Assembly (NCBI GenBank): GCA_050330095.1 | Contig: JBHJOC010000007.1 | Location: forward strand, 3,850 to 67,849 | Length of the DNA stretch: 64,000 bases | Direction: 5' to 3' | Origin: JBCBWG01 sp036804185 | GTDB lineage: Bacteria; Pseudomonadota; Alphaproteobacteria; Rhizobiales; Hyphomicrobiaceae | Part shown: one piece after another, positions 9,396 through 16,244 of the stretch | Numbering within the stretch: position 1 is the first letter of the stretch | How the letters are laid out: every line of letters starts with the position of its first letter | Translations under genes and position numbers: made by a program | Notes under the pieces: model-generated | Told to the model about the DNA's origin: nothing | What the model saw: the letters and a program-made list of their open reading frames with translations, nothing else | Database searches by the model: none

Positions 9396-10100
9396 ATGAC
9401 CCTGGCCCAGGCGATTGAACATGAGTTCTGGCATGAGCGCTGGCGGGCCGGGCACATCGGCTTCCACGATCTGAGCGTGAACAAGCTCCTGATGAAACAT
9501 TGGCCGCGGGTCTGTCCCGATCCGACGGCTGGGGTTTTCGTTCCACTGTGCGGCAAGAGCCTCGACATGGTCTGGCTTGCGGAGCGCGGGCACGCGGTGA
9601 TCGGCGTTGAACTCAGCGACATCGCAATCAGGGACTTTTTCTCCGAACGAGACCTCACGCCGGATGTTGTGCGAGAAGGCGCATTCGAGGTCTGGCGGGG
9701 CGGTCCGTTCGAGCTTTGGTGTGGAGATTTTTTTGAGCTGCCGCATCGCGTTACGGCTCGTGTTGCGGCCGCCTACGACCGCGCGAGCCTGATCGCGCTG
9801 CCCACAGACCTCAGACCGCGATACGCGGCCCATATGGCCGAGATCGCGCCGCGCGACGCAACGACGCTGCTGCAAACGATCGCCTATGACCAGGCCGAGA
9901 TGGAGGGGCCGCCGTTTTCTGTGTCGCCGGACGAGGTTGAGCGCCTCTACGCCGGCCTCAGAAAGGTTCAACACCTCGAAACACGCGATGCCCTCGAGGG
10001 TTCCAAGAACCTTCAAGCACGCGGGCTGACAGCACTGACGACGACCATCTCACTGATCGGCCCGCGGGTTGATGGGCGCACCGCGGAGGCTGACGGATGA
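9396..10100 (+). CDS. tpm: Thiopurine S-methyltransferase family protein
   Basis: SAM-dependent methyltransferase of 234 residues. It opens with the family signature FWHERWRAGHIGFHD and contains VFVPLCGKSLDMVWLAERG, the SAM-binding loop of bacterial TPMT, then VIGVELSDIA. Bacterial homologues methylate selenium, tellurium or thiol compounds and are linked to metalloid resistance; that role is inferred from family knowledge. The stop overlaps the mutT start by four bases, so both are translated together. In many relatives a GNAT gene sits in this slot between argJ and mutT. Confidence 0.93.
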   Translation: MTLAQAIEHEFWHERWRAGHIGFHDLSVNKLLMKHWPRVCPDPTAGVFVPLCGKSLDMVWLAERGHAVIGVELSDIAIRDFFSERDLTPDVVREGAFEVWRGGPFELWCGDFFELPHRVTARVAAAYDRASLIALPTDLRPRYAAHMAEIAPRDATTLLQTIAYDQAEMEGPPFSVSPDEVERLYAGLRKVQHLETRDALEGSKNLQARGLTALTTTISLIGPRVDGRTAEADG

Positions 10101-10504
10101 GCAGGCGTCTGGTGCTCGTTGCCGCCGCCGCATTGGTCGACGACGACGGCCACGTGCTCATCACCCGTCGGCCGGAGGGCAAACCCATGGCTGGGCTTTG
10201 GGAGTTTCCAGGCGGCAAGGTCGAGCCTGGAGAGACACCCGAGCAAGCGCTCTATCGCGAACTTTATGAAGAGCTCAACGTCGAGCCTTGCGTTGGCTGC
10301 CTGGCACCGTTCACGTTCGCCTCGCACAGCTACGATGAATTTCACCTGCTCATGCCGCTCTATCTTTGCACCCAGTGGGACGGCAGCCTGCAGCCCCGAG
10401 AGGGCCAGGAAATCGCTTGGGTGCGTGCGATGAGGCTCGCGGATTACCCGATGCCTGAGGCAGATCGCCCGCTGATCCCGTTTCTGCGCGATCTCCTCGG
10501 GTGA
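10097..10504 (+). CDS. mutT: MutT-type Nudix hydrolase
   Basis: Nudix hydrolase of 135 residues, read as the 8-oxo-dGTP-cleaving MutT class that prevents A:T to C:G transversions. The Nudix box starts at GGKVEPGET and continues with RELYEEL, giving the full G-x5-E-x7-REUxEE pattern at about residues 37-59. The N-terminal strand LVLVAAAALVDDDG and the GLWEFPGGK segment are typical of MutT, and the C-terminal LIPFLRDLL fits too. It overlaps tpm by ATGA and sits downstream of argJ, a common alphaproteobacterial placement. Confidence 0.92.
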   Translation: MSRRLVLVAAAALVDDDGHVLITRRPEGKPMAGLWEFPGGKVEPGETPEQALYRELYEELNVEPCVGCLAPFTFASHSYDEFHLLMPLYLCTQWDGSLQPREGQEIAWVRAMRLADYPMPEADRPLIPFLRDLLG

Positions 10505-10654
10505 CAACGGCGACGTTTCGGGCCAAGGTCGGACGCTGCTCCTGGGTGCCTTGCACCGCCACCGCTGAGTGCCAGGCCCGGAGGGCTGGAATTCGCGTGA
10601 GCGAAAGCAAGAGGTCGTTTCCAGCTGAAATTGGAACGATCCAGGGAGGCATGG

Positions 10655-11671
10655 ATGGGTCCATTGCAGCCCCCGCGCAGGACCAATTTCGCCGGAGCAC
10701 CGCGGCACGTCGGCGTTGAGATCGAGTTTGCAGCACTGACGGCCGAGGCCGCAGCGCATGCGATTGTCCAACGGTTCGGTGGCGAGGTCGCACACGTCGA
10801 TCCGCATCGTTTCGAGGTACGCGGCGCGCGCTACGGCACCTTCAAAGCGGAACTCGATTCCAAATTCGCCCATCCCCAGGGATATTTTCGCCTTACGGAC
10901 GAAGGTGTCGACGACGGACTCGACGATGTCCGCCGCGCGCTCAGCCGCTTGTTCGGCGATCTCGGTGCCGTGGTCATTCCCTGCGAAATCGTCGCTCCGC
11001 CTGTGCCGATTGAAGCGCTGCCAGAACTCGACGCGCTGGTGGACGACTTGAGGGCTCAGGGGGCTCGCGGGTCTGGTGACAGCGTCTTCTATGCGTTCGG
11101 GCTCCATCTCAATCCGGATGCCGCGAGCCTATCGCCTGAGTGGATCGTAGACGTCATGAGGGCAGAGATGCTGCTGTCGGACTGGCTTCGACGCGTCATG
11201 GTCATCGATCCGACAAGGGCTCTGACGGGCTTTGCGCCGCAGTTTCCCGACGACTTTGTCCGGCTTGTCCTCGCCCCCGGGTACCGCCGCGAGATCACCG
11301 GAGTGAGAGACGACTATATAACCCACAATCCGACCCGAGATCGCGAGCTCGACCTGCTGCCGCTGCTTGCCTGGATCGACGAGGCTGGCGTCCGCGGGAG
11401 GCTGCCGCACGAGAAGATCGGACGCAGACCCGCGTTTCATTTCAGGTTGCCCAATGCCGCGCTCGACCAGGCCGATTGGTCGATCACGAGAGAATGGAAC
11501 CGGTGGTGGCTCGTCGAGATGCTCGCCGAGAACCGGCCTGTCGCTGCAGCGATGGCCGCACGCCACCTCGACAACCTCGATGCGTGGCTCCCCGAGGACT
11601 GGGCCTTGCGTTCCTCAGCGTTCCTGGTCGAGCTGCTGGCAGAGAAATACCATTTTGACGCAGTGTCTTGA
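10655..11671 (+). CDS. Amidoligase-like protein (Amidoligase_2 family)
   Basis: About 338 residues. GVEIEFA near the N-terminus is the metal-nucleotide binding signature of the amidoligase family, which is related to glutamine synthetase-type carboxylate-amine ligases. Later acidic and arginine-rich segments (FRLTDEGVDD, LAPGYRREITG, GRRPAFHFRLPNA) fit the same fold. The family forms peptide-like bonds between a carboxylate and an amine; the substrate here is unknown. I chose the ATG at 10655 because AGGGAGG lies five bases upstream. The family is often paired with a class I glutamine amidotransferase, but none is adjacent. No signal peptide, so cytoplasmic. Confidence 0.8.
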   Translation: MGPLQPPRRTNFAGAPRHVGVEIEFAALTAEAAAHAIVQRFGGEVAHVDPHRFEVRGARYGTFKAELDSKFAHPQGYFRLTDEGVDDGLDDVRRALSRLFGDLGAVVIPCEIVAPPVPIEALPELDALVDDLRAQGARGSGDSVFYAFGLHLNPDAASLSPEWIVDVMRAEMLLSDWLRRVMVIDPTRALTGFAPQFPDDFVRLVLAPGYRREITGVRDDYITHNPTRDRELDLLPLLAWIDEAGVRGRLPHEKIGRRPAFHFRLPNAALDQADWSITREWNRWWLVEMLAENRPVAAAMAARHLDNLDAWLPEDWALRSSAFLVELLAEKYHFDAVS

Positions 11672-11789
11672 GCGTACCGGATGCGGTGCGACTTAAGTTT
11701 GTTGCCTGAAAGAGTGTTGGCTGGCCGCTCAGGTGTGTTAGGCCGCAAGCGCGGGGGCGTTGAGTGGCAGGAGCGAGAGGAGCCGGTCC

Positions 11790-12149
11790 ATGTTTGTGTT
11801 CGCTTTCAACAAATTGCGCACTGTTTCCGGGCTTGCTGCGTGCGCAGTCGTCCTTGCATTGAGTGCTGGCGAGGTCGCAGCGAACGCTGCGGCGGATTAC
11901 TGGCCGAAGGCGCGGTTCGGCAACAAGACATGTTTCACGACACACACCCATTACGGCGAGAGCACCGTCTGGCCCTCGAAGGCGAGCGCGGAGCGCCATG
12001 CCGCACGCGAGTGGGAGCGCTTTACGAAATGGGAGTATGGCCCAACGTGGGCAAGCTATCGCCTCGCGCGCGTCGTCAATATGAAGTGCAACCGGTCTGG
12101 TAGCGGCTGGGTCTGTTCGACGACGGCCTATCCATGCCGGCAGGGCTGA
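11790..12149 (+). CDS. Small secreted cysteine-containing protein
   Basis: A 119-residue protein of unknown function. It has a clear signal peptide: FNKLRTVSG, a hydrophobic core LAACAVVLALSAG, and a likely cleavage site near ANAAADY. The mature part of about 85 residues has four cysteines, enough for two disulfides, and aromatic-rich segments such as WPSKASAERHAAREWERF. AGAGGAG lies seven bases before the ATG, so the start is well supported even though an in-frame upstream ATG exists. It follows the amidoligase gene by about 120 bases. I do not recognise a named domain. Confidence 0.75.
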   Translation: MFVFAFNKLRTVSGLAACAVVLALSAGEVAANAAADYWPKARFGNKTCFTTHTHYGESTVWPSKASAERHAAREWERFTKWEYGPTWASYRLARVVNMKCNRSGSGWVCSTTAYPCRQG

Positions 12150-12451
12150 GCGATCAGGCGCCTTTCCCGGTGAAGGGATCTGCGTCAGGTCAGGCGGCCG
12201 TGGGGATCAACCACGAACCCACGTCAACCTGCACCGGAAATAGTGTCGGCACACCTTTGCATGGCGCCCTTGCTGGACGGTGGTAGCTTCGCCGCCCGCG
12301 TGTGCTAAGACGCTGATGATGCGAGAGCGGCGCGCGCGGCGCGGTCGGTGGTCACGGGGACGAGCACCACCGCTGGCCTTTGTTGCGTCGCCCCGCGCCC
12401 CATGCGGGGTCGCCTTCGGGCATGCCCCATCGACAGACAGGCAGTGGCGCG
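12150..12451. other. Intergenic region before the DUF6460 gene
   Basis: About 300 bases. It contains a short GC-rich hairpin at 12394-12412 (CCCCGC and GCGGGG arms) just upstream of the next gene, with no T-run after it, so it is not a convincing terminator. No gene or RNA was recognised. Confidence 0.4.
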
Positions 12452-12736
12452 ATGGACCGGTTTTTCGGTGGCAATCCGATCAGCGTGATCGTGCGCCTGG
12501 TCATTCTTTCAATCATCGTCGGCATCGTGCTGTCGGCATTGGGTATCCGACCGGACAACCTCATCTCCTCCGTCGAGCGTCTGGCGCGTCGCATCTACGA
12601 TATGGGCTTTGATGCCATCGATTGGATCCTCGGATACTTTCTGCTCGGTGCGCTCATCGTCGTCCCGATCTGGCTTTTGACGCGTATCCCGGGCGTGTTC
12701 GGCACTCGGAGTCAGAAGCGCGATCATGAGCCATGA
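12452..12736 (+). CDS. DUF6460-type membrane protein
   Basis: A 94-residue membrane protein. The segment VIVRLVILSIIVGIVLSALGI is the first helix and YFLLGALIVVPIWLLTRI the second; between them is a helical stretch VERLARRIYDMGFDAIDW. The pattern MDRFFGGNP at the start matches what I recall of the DUF6460 family of Hyphomicrobiales; function unknown. I chose the ATG at 12452 because an upstream extension reads through GC-rich intergenic sequence. Its stop overlaps the start of the MATE gene by ATGA. The junction carries three tandem copies of ATGAGCC (12726-12746). Confidence 0.8.
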   Translation: MDRFFGGNPISVIVRLVILSIIVGIVLSALGIRPDNLISSVERLARRIYDMGFDAIDWILGYFLLGALIVVPIWLLTRIPGVFGTRSQKRDHEP

Positions 12737-14097
12737 GCCATGAGCCCGGTGCCGAGTTGACCGTCGACCGGCGGGCCCGCCCCCACGCACAGCCCGTTCG
12801 ACATCGCGATGTGCTCGCCATCGCCGTTCCGATCATGTTCTCGAACGCGACGACGCCGCTTGTCGGATATGTCGATACGGTTGTCATCGGACAGTCGGGC
12901 TCTGCGACGCTGATCGGTGCGGTGGCGATCGCCTCGAACATCTTCAACTACATCTATTGGATTTTCGGCTTCCTAAGGATGGGCACGACGGGCTTCACCG
13001 CGCAGGCAATGGGCGCTGAAGCCTGGGACGAGGTCGCAGCGCTGCTCGGGCGTGGACTGCTCATCGCCGTCGCGCTGGGCTGCATGCTGGTCGTCCTGCA
13101 GGGGCTTCTCGGCCCGTTTTTGCTGAACCTGATGGGTGCGTCGCCGGCCGTGAAAGAGGCAGCCCTGGTCTATTTCCAGATCCGGATCTGGGGTGCGCCT
13201 GCAGCGCTTGCGAACTTTGCGCTGGTCGGCTGGTTCATCGGGCTCGGGCGTGCCGACATCGCCTTCTATCTCCAGCTGCTCCTCAATCTCACGAACATGG
13301 TGGTCGCGGTCGTGCTCGTCGAGTTCGCGGGCTTTGGCGTTGCCGGGGTCGGGATTGCGGTCCTGGCGGCTGAGCTACTTGCGGCTGGCATCGGCCTCTG
13401 GGTTGCCTTCCGCATCTCCTCAGAGCGGCGCGCCCGCCTCGTTCTGGCCCATGTGCTCGATCCCGTGCGGCTGAAGAAGTTCTTTGCCGTCAATGGCGAC
13501 ATCATGATCCGGACGCTCTGCCTGATGTTGGCATTCGGCTTCTTCACCGCACAGGGTGCGCGTGCGGGTGATTTGACCCTCGCCGTCAACGCGCTGCTGT
13601 TCTCGATCGCGATGATCTGCACCTACCTGCTCGACGGCTACGCTTTTGCTGCTGAAACCTTCGTTGGTCGTGCGATTGGGCGCAAGTCGCGCAAGGAGTT
13701 CGATGCCGCAGTAAAAATGAGCACACTCTGGGCAGCGATTACGGCGCTCGGGCTTTCAGTGCTGACCTACGGGGCCGGCTCTTGGATGGTCGAGTTCGCA
13801 ACTCCAAGCGTGGAGGTGCGGGAGGCTGCGCGCTCGTTTCTGATTTGGGCTGCGCTCGTGCCGATCTTCGGCGTGTGGTGCTTCCAGCTCGACGGCATTT
13901 TCATCGGCGCGACGCAATCGGCCGAGATGCGCAACATGATGATCGTTAGTCTGATCATCTATTTGATCGCAGCCGCAATACTGCCCGGACTGCTGGGGAA
14001 CGATGGGTTGTGGCTTGCGCTGTTTACGTTCTTCGTTGTCCGGGCCGCGACGCTTGCTTGGCGTCTGCCGGTTATCCGCGCGCGCATCTTCCCGTGA
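12733..14097 (+). CDS. MATE family efflux transporter (DinF-like)
   Basis: Polytopic inner-membrane protein of 454 residues with about twelve hydrophobic segments arranged as two six-helix halves. The N-terminal GYVDTVVIGQSG and the FLRMGTTGFTAQAMGA segment are typical of the DinF branch of MATE antiporters, which expel cationic drugs or metabolites using sodium or protons. The second half starts near residue 245 (VNGDIMIRTLCLML). Translation is coupled to the preceding DUF6460 gene. The substrate is not deducible. Confidence 0.9.
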   Translation: MSHEPGAELTVDRRARPHAQPVRHRDVLAIAVPIMFSNATTPLVGYVDTVVIGQSGSATLIGAVAIASNIFNYIYWIFGFLRMGTTGFTAQAMGAEAWDEVAALLGRGLLIAVALGCMLVVLQGLLGPFLLNLMGASPAVKEAALVYFQIRIWGAPAALANFALVGWFIGLGRADIAFYLQLLLNLTNMVVAVVLVEFAGFGVAGVGIAVLAAELLAAGIGLWVAFRISSERRARLVLAHVLDPVRLKKFFAVNGDIMIRTLCLMLAFGFFTAQGARAGDLTLAVNALLFSIAMICTYLLDGYAFAAETFVGRAIGRKSRKEFDAAVKMSTLWAAITALGLSVLTYGAGSWMVEFATPSVEVREAARSFLIWAALVPIFGVWCFQLDGIFIGATQSAEMRNMMIVSLIIYLIAAAILPGLLGNDGLWLALFTFFVVRAATLAWRLPVIRARIFP

Positions 14098-14133
14098 CGC
14101 AATGTCGGCCGGGCGTCGGTCTCAAGGTTCACG

Positions 14134-15057
14134 TCACGACTTGAGACGCTGGACGATCGCCGATGCAAACAAGCCCATCGCGACGGCAAGAAGCACTGTG
14201 AACACGCCATAGAGCAGGGGGCGATTGTAGGCAAATCCATGCAGATAGCGTTCGATACCCTCGCGCGCGAGCCCAACGCGGGTTGCAAAGGTGTCGACAT
14301 GGACACCGTCACGAAACAGGTGGACCTGGGCCTCGAGCGTGCCAACCGGCACGTTCGCCGGTAGGTCGATCGTTGTTCTGAAGAGATTTCGACCCACGAA
14401 CGTGACGCCGAAGTCCTCGCGGACGTAGAGCTTTTCGCGTCCCTTCAGGCGCACGACGGCTTCCTTGAAGGCCCGCAATTCATTGGGAGGCATCGCTGCC
14501 GTGCGCTCGTCCGGTCTTAGTTCGAGGCTGGCAAACCCGATGCTGAAGACCTGACGCGTGGACAGATCAGCGATCTCTGTCAGGGGGCGCGTCGATGCAA
14601 CGGCATAAAAGCTCGGGACCCGCTCGAACACCGCAGCGTCCGTGTTGAGCCAAAGGCCGGCGACGCTCGACTTGCGCCGGATGATCAAGGGAACCGTCGA
14701 GCCTTGCACGACCACCACGACGTCGTAGCGCCCCGAAGTTGCGATATCGGCACGTGCGCCATCGATCGACCCGAAGACGACCAGTTCCACGCCCGAGAAT
14801 GACGACGTGACGGCCACCCGACGGGTGGAGACGTCGGCTTCGACGGTTTCAGGTGGCAGTTCGGCTGCGATCGGTTCCAGCGCGGTCTCTTCGTCTGCCT
14901 GTGAGGCCGGTGCCGGAAGCTGCGCCTGTGCGACAGGCCGGGCGTCGGCCGGCACTGGGTCCCCTCCGACGATCGACGCGAAGCCAATCGCAGCCGCGGT
15001 GACGCAGGCGATGGTTCCCAGTCGCAATCGTCGCCAGCCTTGTGCACGGCGCCACAT
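14134..15057 (-). CDS. TIGR02186-type membrane-anchored protein
   Basis: A 307-residue protein with an N-terminal signal or anchor (LGTIACVTAAAIGFASIV), a large periplasmic beta-rich region, and a C-terminal transmembrane helix (LLYGVFTVLLAVAMGLFASAIV) followed by a short cytosolic tail. I recognise it as the TIGR02186 type, which accompanies a TauE/SafE permease in Hyphomicrobiales. Landmarks include VELVVFGSIDGAR-like text near residues 90-100 and VVVVQGS. The gene begins only six bases after the permease stop. The role is unknown; an accessory or sensor part of an anion exporter is an inference from linkage. Confidence 0.82.
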   Translation of the reverse strand: MWRRAQGWRRLRLGTIACVTAAAIGFASIVGGDPVPADARPVAQAQLPAPASQADEETALEPIAAELPPETVEADVSTRRVAVTSSFSGVELVVFGSIDGARADIATSGRYDVVVVVQGSTVPLIIRRKSSVAGLWLNTDAAVFERVPSFYAVASTRPLTEIADLSTRQVFSIGFASLELRPDERTAAMPPNELRAFKEAVVRLKGREKLYVREDFGVTFVGRNLFRTTIDLPANVPVGTLEAQVHLFRDGVHVDTFATRVGLAREGIERYLHGFAYNRPLLYGVFTVLLAVAMGLFASAIVQRLKS

Positions 15058-15063
15058 CGGGCC

Positions 15064-15993
15064 TCACCCTCCCCCGCTTTGCAGCCGCGTGATCGAGTAA
15101 AGCTCGTCCGGCTCGACGATCAGCCCATAGGCGACCCTCAGACCGACTGCGAGTACGAGGGCCGCCAGAAGGAACCTCAGCTGCTCTCCGCGCAAGCGCT
15201 CCCCTGCGATTGAGCCGAACTGGGCACCAAGCACGCTGCCGACGATCAGGATCAGCGCAAGCATCACATCGACGGCGAAGTTCGTGTAGGCGTGAAGCAG
15301 GGTCGTGACTGCCGTCACGAGCACGATCTGGAAGAGCGACGTCCCGACCACCACGCTAGTGGGCACGCGCAACAGGTAGATCATCGCCGGGATCATGATG
15401 AACCCGCCCCCGACACCCATGATCGCAGCCAGGATGCCGACCAGGAACCCAATCGTGACCGGTGGAATCGCGCTGATATAAAGGCGCGATGTCTTGAAGC
15501 GCATCTTGAACGGCAGGCCGTCCATCCAGGTGTGCTGACCTGAGCGTCGCGGCAGGGCCGTTCCTCCATGGCGCACGACCCGCAGCGAGCGGATGCTTTC
15601 AACCATCATCAGCGCGCCGACGATACCAAGGAATGCAACGTAAAGCAGCGAGACCACGAACTCGAACTGGCCCGCACGGCGGAGAACGGACACGAACTGC
15701 ACACCGATGACGGAGCCGACGAGGCCGCCTGCGAGCAGGACGAGGCCGAGCTTGACGTCGACGTTCCGGCGCTGCCATTGCGCAAGCGCGCCTGACACGG
15801 ATGCCGCAACCGTTTGTGCCGCGCCCGTACCGACGGCGACAGTAGCTGGAACTCCGAGGAAGATCAGCAACGGTGTGATGAGGAAGCCACCGCCAACACC
15901 GAACATTCCAGCCAGAAAGCCAACCGCCGCGCCCAGGCCGAGAAAGGTGAACACGTTCACCGACATCTCAGCGATCGGGAGGTAGAGGTTCAT
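15064..15993 (-). CDS. TauE/SafE (TSUP) family sulfite/anion exporter
   Basis: Inner-membrane protein of 309 residues with about eight helices in two repeats. Each repeat carries a glycine-rich signature: GFLAGMFGVGGGFLITPLL near residue 24 and GILAAIMGVGGGFIMIPAM in the second half. The family moves sulfite, sulfoacetate or related organosulfur anions across the membrane. The N-terminus NLYLPIAEMSVNVF supports the ATG at 15993. It forms a two-gene operon with the TIGR02186-type gene. The true substrate is not shown by the sequence. Confidence 0.9.
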   Translation of the reverse strand: MNLYLPIAEMSVNVFTFLGLGAAVGFLAGMFGVGGGFLITPLLIFLGVPATVAVGTGAAQTVAASVSGALAQWQRRNVDVKLGLVLLAGGLVGSVIGVQFVSVLRRAGQFEFVVSLLYVAFLGIVGALMMVESIRSLRVVRHGGTALPRRSGQHTWMDGLPFKMRFKTSRLYISAIPPVTIGFLVGILAAIMGVGGGFIMIPAMIYLLRVPTSVVVGTSLFQIVLVTAVTTLLHAYTNFAVDVMLALILIVGSVLGAQFGSIAGERLRGEQLRFLLAALVLAVGLRVAYGLIVEPDELYSITRLQSGGG

Positions 15994-16244
15994 CTCGGGA
16001 ACCGTGGCCTCGGGTGTCTTGTCACGGCGGAAGTGCGCGATGCCGCAGGCTCGCGAGGAGGCTTCCGGCGGCCGTCACTTGTCTTTACAGGACTGACGCC
16101 GGCCTGCGATAGGTCGATAGTCGACGCGGTCGATAATCACCGCCGGGGCTGTCGAAGCTGTCACGCATGGCACGGTGACATCAGGGGGGCTGCAACCGCT
16201 CGGATCGCCATCTCGCAGCGACTTAAGAAGGGACGCGATCTGCG

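Noticed and set aside
8286..10016. Long minus-strand frame opposite argJ and tpm
   Set aside because: Both overlapped genes have clear family motifs; the frame has no recognisable protein.
12394..12412. GC-rich hairpin as a terminator
   Set aside because: No T-run follows, and it lies just upstream of the next gene on the same strand.
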